Source: Conus ventricosus (Eukaryota; Mollusca; Gastropoda; Neogastropoda; Conidae). From it: a stretch of 64,000 nucleotides of DNA. Position numbers and translations under genes: made by a program. Shown here in pieces: positions 12,612-26,256 of the stretch (within the stretch, counting starts at the first letter, position 1; every line of letters begins with the position of its first letter). The stretch covers positions 48,484,963 to 48,548,962 of the forward strand of contig CM031611.1 of NCBI GenBank assembly GCA_018398815.1, read 5' to 3'. Under the pieces are notes generated by a model. That model saw only the letters and a program-made list of their open reading frames with translations. It ran no database searches and was not told the DNA's origin.

Positions 12612-15600
12612 CACACACAAACGTCTGTACATGCACATACACACACACATCATAACAATATAAACAAAGAATTTATTGCACATATCTCATTTTCCTGTAT
12701 CGCTACATTTACAATTCTTCTTGACATTACAATCAACATGGTTACTGATGACAGTAAACGCTACCTGTTTCCAGATAATGATGATGCACCTTTCCTCATG
12801 ATAGCATTCGGGACACAACAGAACAAAATATTGATCATTAAGAGAGATTTCTGCAACATCACTGTAGGAGATGAAAGAAAACACTACCTTTCATTTTGAA
12901 CCTTTCTTCTACCTCAGACAATGCATGAATAAGTAGCAACTTACTTAAACTTTATCTGAATCCAACTGCAATTTTCTATTGCATGCTTGTTGTCCTAAAT
13001 GTATTCACAAAGAAAAAAAATAGAGGCACAATTCAACAAACTGAAAATTTTTGATTCGTTCTTAAGTTGTGCTTGGGTTTTTCCACTTCATTTTGTTTAC
13101 AATTTTATTTCATTTTATCTATTTCTTTTCTTTTTTTTTTTTGGCCGCTACTACAAGTAGTAACTTTATTTCCTTTGTCATGCTTTCATGAAGTAAAAAC
13201 TGTCTAGTCTCTGTTGTTTATGGTAGAAATGATGTCTCTGTTCAGGGCTTCACATCAACTAATGACAGACTCCAATCAAAATTCATACAGATTTCATACT
13301 CAACTCAGTGATGATTCCTTCCATCTTCAAAGACATGAAGTTTCCTGAGTGAACACGGAAGATGAGTCACCCCATCCCACCCCATCTCCTTTCACCCCGA
13401 CTCCCCCTTTCAAAAAAAAGAGATTCATTTCAGTGTGCAAAGTGTATCAATCACTGCAACGCTTCCTACACACTGAATATGTGACTCGCTCACTAAATCC
13501 AAGGCCTTTTCAAAGACCTTGTAAGGACTGTAATAAACATGAGGACAGACTGCCACCTCTCTAAAACAAACTGTCAAACCAGTATACATATGCACATCGT
13601 GCGACCTTGCATGCTCGATACAGGCAATTTTCATCTTCTTAAAATCAAAATTCTGGTGTTCTATGCTTTGCACATCAATCACTCGACCTGTTGAACTCTG
13701 TGGGAGTGATCTTTTCACAGGTGGGTAATATAGCTCCAATTAGCACTATCAGCACTTGCTAGGCTGCATAAGGACCAGCTTCAATACATATTTCCAATTA
13801 AACCCAAGGACCTACAGTGTCTGATGCATTCTCCACTCCAATACCCAAACTTACTGAAGCTTCTGCAAGAAATCTGAGAACCCTGAAGGATTACATGCCA
13901 ACAACTGATTGGCCGATGAATGACCATGTCCAGACAGTTACAGGACACTCGATTTTCCAACACTGGAAATACTCGCAATGAGTTTGAAATGTGCCACCAT
14001 AGGTACACACACACAGAAGGGGAGTGAGGAGGGGGGGAGAGGGGGGGGGGGGGGGGGGGAGAAGTGTAACAGCTCTGTAACTAACTACTCTTAGAATGTA
14101 GAAAACTACAAGAGATAATCCTCAACACGGGGGGGGGCCGACAACACTTTCATTACTCAGAAATGTGGAAGAAAGCAAAACAAACAAGTAGGCAGGCGGA
14201 TAACCATCCACATCGGGCTCCAACCATGTGGGGCTCACACAATCACCTGAGGACTGACTCTGAGATCAGGACAAACTCAAGACGCTTTGACATTCACTAC
14301 AGATGAAAATCAAGCATCGGGCAGAAACAGGATGAGGCACCAGTTTCTTCACAAATAAAGTAGAAATGAAATCCAACTGACGCTTACATCAATTCTCCAT
14401 GGATGGAAAAAAACATACCAAGGACTGGGTCATTCCTTCCTAAACCTGAGAGACATCTTGTGACAGTACAGTTTAAGTACACACTGCTCTACTGAACTTG
14501 ACCCGATGGGGTTGATCCAAACAAATGTATACTGGCTTAAAGGCTGCATAAACAAAGAGAGAAGAGAATGGAACCCAAGTAGCAAAGCAAAATTAGTTCC
14601 ACGCAGCAGTTTCTCCAAAACGATCGCTAGCACAGTACACTGTTAAACCTCATCAGGAGGGGCACGGAAACCGGGCATCAGCATGACAAGTGTTCATAAG
14701 AGACTTGCGTTCAGTCGTCAGTTTAGTAACCGTTCTGTTCAGCGATGAGCTTTAACTACCTTCTCAACCCTTATTCATACATACCAGCGAATTGGAGCTC
14801 TTGATTTTCAATAACAGCGTCACTGAATGTAGTATAACAACACAAAATATGATTTAAAAAATATATGAGTCACCAATCCAATGATATAACAAGAGATCTT
14901 CAAATCAATTCTTGAAGCTGGCAGGGTTACTTTCCACCACAAAACTGCTGGTCATGCTGTTGATAACTCAGCTGACTTTGACTCGACATCATCGCTATCT
15001 ACCAACCCAACAATCGGCTCTATTCAAAATTTGGTTTTAATGAAGGCATATTGTCTGTGACTACATGAAATACATTAAAAAGCGATAAAAGTTTAAGTGA
15101 TTCCCATACCTAAGTATTCTCACACAATGACAGGGGTCAATGATGGGCCGAATACTTTTGATGAGCTAGAAAAGAAAAAAAAAACACATGGACAATGCTA
15201 TTATGTTCAACACAGTCCACCAAGCCACATCCCACAGTCTGAACGGAGCCTCAAATGGATGCTTTAGTGTCACACTTAACTAATGAACACTTTAGTTTAT
15301 CCATCCAAGTTTAAAAGTGAAAACTCAAAAACAAGGATGTAAATAAACAACAGGAGGAAGAAACTACATACATCCCCCTTTCCATCACCAGTAAAAGGAC
15401 TTCAAAGCAGACTGTAAAAAAACTGTACTGCACGAGGCAGGCAGTGCTGCGACACCATTGTTAGAAGCTATACCTTGCACCCCAGTCTGAACCATGGCAC
15501 AAATAATCTACATAACCTTCAACACATATCTGTTTGCTCTAGTGAATTCGCAGTGAGGACTGTGTTCAGTTTACAAAAAAAAAGAAAAAAGAAAAATAAA

Positions 15601-18600
15601 AAGAGGATGGTTGAATGAAACATTTCGATGAAACAAACCCTAAATTCAGACACACTCGAAAGAATGAAAGAAAGAACGCCAAATTCATGAACAGTACTAA
15701 ACTCTGTGAAGTGAAAATGATTTAGGGAACGTTCCTTCTGTGAAGAGGTGGTTCATAATTACGTAACCTTGACCAGGCTAATAATAGATTTCCTACATTT
15801 TGTTTTGCTCTGTTGTAACAATGATATCAATCAGACTAGAGGGATTCCAAGAAAAACCTACAGAGCTTCCAACCTTTACATGCTAACTAAATACCATGAG
15901 GAGTATAAATACTACAGAGCATCCAACTTTTGCAGTTTACAAAATATCAAGAAAAGAGAATAAATACACTTCACTCCTCATGTACTTCCTTCCCTTTTCC
16001 TTCTTGTTTTAAACTAAATATTTCAGTTTTTCTTTGCATCCGCTTTCAAATCAAAACCTTCAACCCTTAAAAATGTTTGTCACATTGATAAAAATCAGTA
16101 AATGAATAAACATACATCTAAAACAAGCAGAAAGAAAGCCAGCACCACACTCATTTTAGTATTTAAAAAAAAACAAAAAAAAACCCGAAAACACAAATGA
16201 ATCCCTGATTTGATGTGAAGTCATAAATCATTGTCACTATCAACTGGCACAAACATTTTCTAAGCAGCATGCCCCCCCTTACTTTCCTTGCAAATCATGT
16301 TTAAACACAGCATGGCACAACAAATCAGGATAGGTACCAGCTACTTCATGTTCATAAACTCCCCCACCCCTCCTTTTTTTTCAATATTTCCCATTCTCCC
16401 TTCTAACAAAATTGTCCCTCTTTTTTCTTGCATAACCAAGTTTTTCCATTCACGCCAGCAAAAAGCCATGTTCCAGAATGAGGTAACTGATGCTTTTTTT
16501 CCATTTTCCACACATTTCCTAATTGTCCAGTCACAACTGTTCTCCAAGACTTAAAACCACGTTTGGTTTGGATGTTCAGAGTGTTGCTGCACCACTGGGG
16601 TGTCGAGTCATCCCAAACCAACCATACACTTGCCATGACAACCATAAATAGGTGTAGAAGAGGTGGGGGGAGGGATGAGGAGAGAATGGTCCCTTCACTT
16701 CAGCAGGGGGGATTTGACAACTGCGGAGTATCAAACCACCATTCACAATTCTGGTTTTCATTTCAAGTTGGACACTCCTCTAGGACACAGTCTGCCTTGT
16801 TGGAATAGGGCACATTCAGACTGAATAGTTGTGTTAGCAGCATCCCCCAAAAATGTACTCCAGTTGGATCCCAATGATGCTGAACTTGACACACTTTTCT
16901 GTTCTGCTGTTTCATTTTACATCACTTGTAAGAATGTGTGTTATTACCACACACTGCAGTCAACGTGTGTGTGTGTGTGGTGTGTGTGTGTGGATGTGTG
17001 TGTGTGTTTGCATGTGTGTACGTGCTTGTGTGTGCCTGTGTGTGTGTATGTGTGCGCATACGTGGGTGTGTAAACTAGCGTGTGCGCAAGTGTGTGCATG
17101 TGTGAGTGTATGATATTTCATCTTTGATATTTCACTCACAGTTTCTCATTTCTATCCCTGAATGACACACATTATTGTATATATCTCCGCAATGAATGAA
17201 CCATAGTCTGAATAATTATGATCACCCAATCAGGAACACCTCAACACATCCAGTGAGGCATGTGAACGAGCATGGCGACTGTAGTAAAAGCAGTCTATGC
17301 AACTCCCTCCCACTCATTTGCTTCCCACCTGTTGGCAACAATGCACAAAAAGTTTTTTTTTTTTTTTTTTAAATCAGCAAGTTTTGGAGGGTGGCAGTTC
17401 TCCCCAGGCCAACCTTAAATAACAGACAATGTCCACTCTCAACCTAAAACGCAGGCCTCCCCCATCCAGCGCTGACCCTGCTGTGATCCCTGCCACATGC
17501 TCAACGTTCATCACAGATACAGGTGAAAGGTGAGAGAGGTCAAGTCAGGGTGCAGCAGGTGAGGTTAGAATGATGATGTTAGAGGAAGAGGAGGAGGAGG
17601 AGGAGGGTTAGGCAGCAGGAAGAGGAGGAGGAGAAGCACAAGCGGCAGGTGATGAAGAGGTGGCAGGTAATGGATGTCAAGCTTCTGGCCAGCACAGACA
17701 GCACGGCCAAGCCAAGACAGGCAGTGATGGGAGTCCCCGCCAGTGCGCACACACACACACACACACTTCCATGCCCTCTCCCTTTCTTTGGGAAGGCTGA
17801 AGTAGTAGCAGGACAGACAGACATTCTGAAGGGAAGGAGGAGTGGGGGGGGAGGGCAGAGGCTGGAGAGAACAGCAGCACTGGAGACAGGAGGGAGGCTC
17901 TGATGTGGGACTGGCGATGTCCATCCTGAGACGAAACCTCCGCCCGGGGAGCAAGCAACAAGCTTCCTTCCTCACTTCCATCACAGAAACACTCTTTGTC
18001 TGGTCCCTGCTGCCAAGCAGAGGTTCTCATGCCAGGGGCGCTGTGCCGGTGATCAGGGCGAGGGAAGGCTAGCATGGCATATGAGCTTGACCAGTCAGTA
18101 GGCAGCGGTCATCGTCTTCCTCTTGTCAACCTCACTCACCAAGTCCTTTTGTCCATCCCCCAAACCAGCTTTCCTCGGCCGGCCCCCCTGGCTGGACGCC
18201 CGCAGACGTGACACACCAAGCGAGATGGAGGGAGGGGGGGGCAATCACTCTAAATCCTCTGCCTCTATCAGCGCTACAATGAATACACAATCAAACCACA
18301 AGTCAGAAAAAAGAAGATCATGCATGATACAAAGTGTGATGTCAAAATGCAAAGGGTTAATACAAAAGCAAACAATAAAAAAAAAAGGAATCAGAGCCAA
18401 CTTATTTGTTTCCGACAGCTAAACGCAGTCACGGTTATAACACCACCCCACACTCCCAAAAATTTTTTAAATGATATAATAATTCGACAAATAAATAATA
18501 GAAAAAAATTCTTTAGATTAAAGAGCACATGAAACAGCAAATACCAACAACAGCCATGATGGGAAATCTCAAACACAGCCAGGGTTACACACCAGCTATA

Positions 18601-19134
18601 AGCCACAACAGTATTAAAAAAAATTTTTTTTTTTTTAAAGCAAAATAAGGTGCAGAAAGGTGCAATGATAGCGGAAGATGTTGCAAAACTGCTCAACTTT
18701 TAGCAGTCCCCAATGAAAATATATCAAACTGTTATACAGGCAATGGAAAACTGCAGTTGGGAGAGGCAGATATTGAAGTACGGGTGTATTCTTGAGGACA
18801 AACTTTGAGATACCTCATAAACTGAAAAGGACTAAGATGCTAAGATGTATGAGATGAGAATAGTATGGTACCTTTACAAACTTTCTCTGACCTATATACA
18901 ATTTTTAAAAAATCTTCTCTCTTTAATACTGATCCTGTGCTACACACACACCACTGAATTTATTATAATTCACAGCTGATACTAAATCAGTGAAGAGCTG
19001 ATGAAGGATGATTAGGTTTACTTAAATCACAATTATTGGGGTGTTTTTTTTTCTTTTTCTCTTACAGAGCTGTTCCTCCTCCACAGTCCACAACCAATTC
19101 AGATCCCTCACCTAATCACCTACTGACATTGGGG

Positions 19135-19137
<3 letters not shown>

Positions 19138-19176
<39 letters not shown>
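19138..19176. repeat. (CA)n microsatellite
   Basis: About 19 CA units, uninterrupted. Confidence 0.95.
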
Positions 19177-19177
<1 letters not shown>

Positions 19178-21035
19178 ATTCTCTGTCACATACACACATG
19201 AACACAATGAAAGCTACAATTCAAATACAATCATATTTGTGGTATGCTAACAAAGTGATCTTGAAGATGTCATGGGATCTCCCTAAACAGACAATATTCA
19301 ATATATACTGACACAACTGTGGCAAAAAAAGAACACAGGAGACCAATTTTGTTCAAACACTAAGCCTTGGGGCAGATGATACCAAAGTCACTGATTTCCT
19401 ATGGACTCTATTAAAATATGTTGATGAACACCAATCAGAATCTTCACAAGAATCTGATTCCAGCTTCTGCAATGACAGATTCTCATGCACCTAAATCCAC
19501 ACCCATGCAACACCAAACAGGCAGGCAGTCACCAACTGTTGTGAAACACACCATATCTACCTTTTGACCATTCCTTCATGTGCGCACACACACACCATTC
19601 ACCGCACAAAAATCTGAGAAAAGTAACTCAGCATAAATGACATAAGTACCAATGGCATTACCGCAATAACATGATCAGTTTACACTACCATGACTCAGTT
19701 GTTTCTTCATGTCACAAGGTCTTTTTCTTTTTTTTTCTTTAATCATTACATTTTAACCTGGTTTAGAAATCAGCATCATGGTCAAATATGTATGATCTGC
19801 TTTTACTCAAGTTTTATTTTCAAACACTTGCACCTGTTCATTTTCAATGTAAGTTTTGTCCGACATTTTTCTCTCTGGCAAATAAGCATGATACCACTTG
19901 AAACCACACTGAAATGCTAGAGGTCTGACCAGAAACACAGGGAAACCAAAACACAATGTGACTGGATTTATGAACAGAATTGAAGTAGAAAAAAAAAGAG
20001 AAAAGGAAACCCTAACGCTAGCTTCAAGCATAACTTTTCCACAGATGGTTAAGACATAATAAAACTGCTCTATGTAAAAACAAAAAAATTCAATTAAACA
20101 ACTAAATAATAGATACAAGAATAAATCAACTAAAAAAAAAATAAAGCTAAAATTTTGTGAACACAAGAACTTCTGTGAACAAAATAACCATACACAAACT
20201 CCCCAAACAAAAAAATGTACACCAGCTGTGCTTGACACTGCTAAAAATCTGTAAGTTGAAATGTCCCCACACCCCCTTCCTCATACACACACACATATAC
20301 ACAAACAAAACACACATACACAACGCTCACACACACACACACACAAACAAGCAGACAAGACACAACAGCATGCAAACGAAAGCACGACCAAACAAATAAA
20401 CTTCAATACACATTGCCAAAAAAAAAAAAAAAAAAATCCAAATTCCATACACCTGACATAACATGTCAAGAAACATGAAAATGTAACCCCATCATTTTAT
20501 GACAGACTTAAACCGTCAATGGAAGAATCATAACAGCAATATTCTGCATATCAGAACTTGACACAGTGCTTAAGGAAGTACCATAGAGAGATTGTCCATG
20601 TTTATGTTACAGCAGTAAGTGGTGCAAGTTTCTACATCAATTGTCTTTCCTGCTCAGTCTCTCAAACACAGGGTTTACTTTTATTTACATCTCAGATCAA
20701 GACAATTCAGTCTAACAGGAAACGAGGGAGTGACAGGGCAATGAAGAGAGTGGCACAGTGGAAGAAAATAACAACAATAATCATACCAATAGTAATGACA
20801 ATAGTAGTATTTCAAGCACCAGAATTCACAAGCTTTACAAAAATTATTCACCATTATTACATAAAACATAAAATTAACTTATTAAGACAACTTTATTGGG
20901 TGTGCATCTTTTTATATAACAACAGATCGCAAAACTTGAAAAAAAGAAAAGAAAAACAAAATCCTTTCACTTTCACTGAAGCAAGATTCAGAGGGGAAAA
21001 AAATTCATCTCCAGAACAGAGAGACAGAGACAGGG

Positions 21036-21041
<6 letters not shown>

Positions 21042-21086
<45 letters not shown>
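21042..21086. repeat. (GA)n microsatellite
   Basis: About 22 GA units, preceded by an imperfect GAGACAGAGA lead-in. Confidence 0.95.
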
Positions 21087-21088
<2 letters not shown>

Positions 21089-23104
21089 ATGGCAGTTCAA
21101 AGCAACACCAATATACACCAATACAGAAATTCACAATGTCCACCGAATCATGCACCTTGAGAGAAGATGTTTTGAATGGACCCAACTCAGTTCAAGGAAA
21201 AAAATTAAAAGAAAAAAAAAGAAGAAAGAAAATCATTCATACACACAACATACACACACACACAAAGCCAAATCAAACACATCTCTAGAGTATGACATCA
21301 AAAAAACCTATTTATTTTACTGACCAGAACAACTGCCACCCCGTCACATCATTCCACAGACACACACAGATCTGGTCTCATGCTTATACCACACACTGGA
21401 GGCACCAAATCATCCTTTGCCAACACACACACCACAGAGAGAACAGAAGAAGTCAAGAACATATCAACAACGCCACAGATCACACACTTGGCATTTCAGG
21501 TCCAAGCTTTACCTCAGGCAAGCGGAGATGTGACCAAAATGTGCACTGACAGTTTGACGGACGTGAAAGAGAGACACATACCTTGTGAAGAAAGGGAGGG
21601 GGAAAGAAAGTGAGGGGTGAACAAAAGTGGGAAACATAAAAAAATAGCGACGTTTTCAAAGGGTCAACGCCCCTTCAAATCCCTTGTGTGCGCGCCCATG
21701 CTGCTGTGTCCGTTGTTGTGCGACAGTGTGTGTGGGATCATGTGTTGTGTGTGTGTATGTGTCTGTGTGTCTGTGCGCGCGCGCGAGCGCATGTATGTGT
21801 GTATGTGTGTTTCTGTGTGTGCATGGCTGTGTGTCAATATGCACCCTTGTTTGTAGATGCATGGTACTTACTGCAATATTCATCTTCTTATTGGTTTCAT
21901 TTATGTTTTCTTTAACCATTTCTGTACTTGTAAGCGCTTAGGGCTTAGATGTAAGATGAAGCGCCGTAAATCATCATTATTAAATAGCAAAACACATCAT
22001 TTGGGATTAACTGCATATTCTCTTGATATAAAGTGTGCCAGTAATTTTCTGTACGATCTTTTTTTAAAAATAATTTTCATCAAAAAAGGTGTGCCGGTTA
22101 TTTTCTCTTAGATCCGCTGATAAGATAGTGATCAAGAATCTAAAGAAATCGATTAAAACAGTTGTCACTGCAACATTTTCCTCTTTTCTTACATGCTTTA
22201 TCCCACTGAACACGTGGCAATGAAATCAAAACTGCCTAAATCTGGCTCTAATGGTTCTTGATACAGCAGGATTTCCTTTATCACACATGAAGCAATGTGT
22301 GCATGTGTGGTGTGTGTGCATGTGTGAAAATGTGTATGCATGCATGCATATGAAATAGGTTTCTCAATATGTTTGCATGTAACATTGATTTCTATGCACA
22401 CACACACAAATAAATTTTAAGGTTATACATCTCTCTATCCATCTGTCTATGCGCACACGTGTGTGCATGTGTAAAACGGGTTTTCCTATTTGTTGAAGTG
22501 TGCAACGATTGCTTTCCTTAAAACCAAACAAAAATTCCTGACTAAAAAATCTGTTACTTAAATCTGACACAATTTGCCAAAGCATCCTAAATTAAAAAGA
22601 CTTTATATGTTATTTTAGCATCAACTATGATTCTCACAGGCAGATAATTATGGAGATAATTATGTAGAATTAATCTGTACAGGAATGAAGTTTAGGGGCC
22701 ATCTAAAGTGAAATTTTTGTACTAATATACTCAAATCTGGACCAGTTAGAGCTTGCAGTCTAAGATGCAGCAAAATGGAAATTCAAACTGAAGAAGACAG
22801 AAACAGTATATGTATGTATGTGGGTGTGGTGTGTGTGTGCGTACCTGCGTGTGTACGCGCATGTGTGCCTGTGGCTGTGTGTTTTTGTTTGCATATGCAC
22901 ATATGTAAACACGTAATGATTACGGTATGTGTTATGGTATGATTATGGGCATGTGTTAGTATCTATACATATACTGTCATGTGGATCAGGTTTATATTGT
23001 AAAAATGATTGTAACTTTTCAATTTGACAAAAGCTCTTTCAAATGTTACTTTACAAAAATTCAGAAATATTCTTGATCCAATCATTTAAAACAAACATGT
23101 ATTT

Positions 23105-23136
<32 letters not shown>

Positions 23137-24647
23137 CTGATGCTACCGTTCCTCCCGTCAAATCAAATAACAGGGGGGGGGGATGAGGGAGAGAAAGGAA
23201 GGATGAAAAGAGAGAGAATGAAGGACAAAACTTGTTGAAAGAGACAGACATTGCATATGAACAGACAAACTCAGTCATACATTTGCAAAGTTACTTCAGG
23301 AGGAATTGTACACGCACGCCTACGTTATGAAATTATCAAGTAATACTGACATAAAATCTTGACTGTTCTGTACAAATGCCATTCCATTCAATGCTGGAAA
23401 ATCTTAGGAACCTTGTGAACATGGAGAGAGAATCGATTTAAAAAGGAAAAAAAAAAGAGAAAGTAAATTAAAAACAAATAAAACTGATCTGTCTAAGATT
23501 TCTGTTTGAGTTTACAAACTCACCAGGTGACAAGATTTTTCACAGAAATTATACACAAAAAGTATAACCTGAAGAAACCGAATGAACAGAACAACCTCTT
23601 GAAACTAAACAGAAAGGACCAGTCTCCTTCACCTAGCCCTTCCAGACAGAAGGGCACAGGAGAGACCTTCATAGACAGCACAATGAGTCTTATCCTAAAG
23701 CAGTCCAACATCTGATGCAGGGAGAGTTCATGCTTCATGAAGAACTAGTTTGACCTTGTACAGTACACTGCACCAAAGGGAACAGTCTCCTACCCCATCA
23801 TCAGTGAAACTGTCTCCTGATTAATGTGTGCAGTTTGGGGCAGACATCTTTTCTTTTTTTTTTTCTTCTTTTTTATAATTTTTAGGTTGGTGAATTCTAT
23901 CCATGTTTTCTCCCAGCACCATCTATCTTCCTGGATGAAATACTTTAAAAACGAGTGCAGACAGTTCACAAATAAAAAATCAAACAGCTTTGTTTTCTAA
24001 ATCTGCATTCTCCCCACACTCATGCCTTCACTTCCACGTTCTCAAAGATATGAAATGGAAATCTTAATTTACCACACAAAAAAAGAAAAGAAAAGGAAAC
24101 GGAAATCTTAATTTACAAAAAAACTGAAAAAACAAACAAACAAAAAGCACCTTCATAAAGGCTGGGCAAAAGTTTCTAATCACCCATTACTTAGCATAGT
24201 TCATATTCAACTGTTTCTGCCTTTTACATGAAGTCCCCTCAGCTACTTTTCCTTGAAGATGATCCAGCATTTTACGGCACAGTACACCATACAAACTACT
24301 GGCACTGGGTTTTTTTCTTCCTGCTCCCTGATGACTTGATACAAGGATCAGAAGCATCCGAGCTAAAAAGACCACTCACAATATGTCTCATCCCATGAAC
24401 TGAACAACATACACAGAAAGCTCACCAAGCTAAGAGACAATCAGGCTGGCCACATGGTCTCAAAACAGCCACAGAATATCTACATACCAAGAGAGACAGT
24501 ACTGAGCTAGGACACAAAGACAATATTGACACAGGTCACATCATGTAACGACACACCACATGACAAGTCTAGACACACACACACACAGTGAGGCCCACTC
24601 AGTGAGGATGCAGACAACATGGCTGCTCACATGTCTACAGAGAGAGG

Positions 24648-24904
24648 TCACATGACGTCTACAAAGAACTCACAAGGGTTGCCCATGGCCATGCGGAAGG
24701 ACTGGCGACTCCCCGACAGCTCAGGGGGTATAGAACCTAGGGGAGTGGGCTGCCCGGGAGGCATCATTGTCGTCCCAGCCTGCACATGCCGCGCGCTGAC
24801 CAGGCTAGTGGCGTCAGACTCACTGCCGCTGCCCATTGGCGACGAAGACTTGCGTTCCCCTTTCTCCTTCCCTTCCTTTTTGCTACCGCCCGAATGACTA
24901 CTTC
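24648..24904 (-). CDS. dvl: Dishevelled, last coding exon (C-terminus)
   Basis: Dishevelled is the cytoplasmic hub of Wnt signalling. It is recruited to Frizzled and polymerises to pass the signal to the beta-catenin or planar-polarity branches. This exon ends with [12 protein letters not shown] and then EFFVDVM and a stop at 24648-24650. That is the hallmark extreme C-terminus of animal Dishevelled proteins, including the -FVDVM tail. A PPEL motif precedes it, as in the family. The upstream half is a Ser/Gly stretch, then a charged [11 protein letters not shown] segment, then GSGSESD. The acceptor TTGCAG lies immediately upstream, with the first exon base at 24904. The exon supplies two bases that complete a Gly codon started at 51202, so phase agrees with the exon 26.3 kb upstream. 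Confidence 0.95.
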
Positions 24905-24957
24905 CTGCAATGAGCCATCACAGACAAGTGTCACTGGTAAGTCGGGCAGAGTGTGCA

Positions 24958-25097
24958 TCAAGCTGTCACTGATATCCACAAACAAACAAACAAAATCTCG
25001 AAGAATCTCCTCAAAAACATACAGTATCAAGCTGTCACTGACATCCAAACACAAACAAACAAAATCTTGAAGAATCTCTTCAAAAACATACAAACAC
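24958..25097. repeat. Two-copy tandem repeat, 69-bp unit
   Basis: The phrase beginning TCAAGCTGTCACTG and continuing through CAAACAAACAAAATCT and CTTCAAAAACATACA recurs at 24958 and 25027 with a few substitutions. It lies just inside the last dvl intron, on the acceptor side. Confidence 0.85.
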
Positions 25098-26221
25098 ATT
25101 AAAACACAGATGCCCTGACTGTACTGCTAATCACCTTCTCTTTCTAACTGAACACCTTTTGAACAGCGTTAATATACACGTATCTGAGTGACCACACAAA
25201 CATGTTATGTATACTGTTAGAATTACTTATTAGGAGCAAAGGTTCATGAAAGGTTAGCTGCTAATTTCACTGCCACCAAAAGATCTGTTGGTTGTTGCTG
25301 CTGCTGCTGAATGTCATGAAAGTGCTCACAATGAACCATGCATACTATTCTAACTAGCATTTAGTAGGTTATGTTAAAGACAAGCATTACCAGGTCAATA
25401 CCCTGTATCTGGCACAATGAATGATAAGAACTAGACTTTTATCTAAAACCTCTCCCTCCACCCCACCACCACCATCCCCAAGTTTGTTCTCTGACAAAAG
25501 ATCAACCAAAACAAAAAAAGTTACGGGATCCTTGGTCAGTATCTTTCATCAAAGTAGATTTTACAACCAAAGATCAAAATTTAAGCTGTGATTTTTATCT
25601 CATATGATTTGTATTCAAATTTCAATGTAAGAAGGGCTAAGTACATTATCTTTTTTCTTCTTTTCTCTGCACATCTGTGTTACAGAAGACTACCTGTATA
25701 AAACAGCAACAATGCTTAAATATGACCAGCATTATCACTACTCCCTTTGTTCCATAATCCAAGTGTCTGATATGGCTACTCTTGCCTTGCCCACGCACAC
25801 TATCAATTAAAAAGAATTGTACTTATAAATACAAACAAGGCTATTTACTCTCTGAGATCTGCAGTCAGACAGGCTACATTGTACCATAAGTAATGTCACC
25901 GATTCAGACATAAATCCTATTCTTTTTATCAGGCAGGTTTACAGGAAACACCGCTAACACGAGCATGTCTAGTAGTTACAACTGATCCCCTCCACCCCCC
26001 CCCCCCACCCCCCCAATAGGTAACATGCTTTCCATATAAATATACGAATACATGGTTAATTAAAAATCACAGATTCTTTTTAATGAGAAGACCAAGAATG
26101 TTACGATGTAAATACAACAAATCACAATTTGTTTCAAATTCAATGCACTAATTTTTGCTCTCCTGGACAAAACCTTGGTTTTGTTCAGATTACTCATCCT
26201 GTCATTTATCCTTTTTTTTTT

Positions 26222-26256
26222 GGGGGGGGGGGGGGGGGGAGGGGGTGGGGGGGGGG
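26222..26256. repeat. Poly(G) tract, interrupted
   Basis: About 18 G, then short G blocks separated by A and T. It directly follows a run of T, giving a T-then-G strand asymmetry. Confidence 0.85.

Larger units (their letters stand above)
8880..24647 (-). other. Candidate very long 3' UTR of dvl (no gene seen)
   Basis: Between the dvl stop codon and 8880 I find no coding exon and no recognisable transposon, only simple repeats and unique AT-rich sequence. The plus strand looks enriched in A and C, so the minus-strand transcript would be rich in U and G. The main repeats are (CT)n(CA)n at 12560-12612, poly(G) at 14041-14059, GT-rich at 16965-17110, GAGG-rich at 17579-17640, (CA)n at 19138-19176, (GA)n at 21042-21086, and a CA/GT-rich stretch at 20280-20345 and 21720-21835. 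Candidate minus-strand AATAAA signals occur at 12672-12677, 10637-10642 and 8899-8904. Transcription through the whole stretch is an inference; the true UTR may end at any of the internal signals. Confidence 0.4.

Noticed and set aside
20558..21160. Plus-strand 200-codon open frame
   Set aside because: Low complexity; its end is the (GA)n repeat read as alternating Arg-Glu. No family signature.
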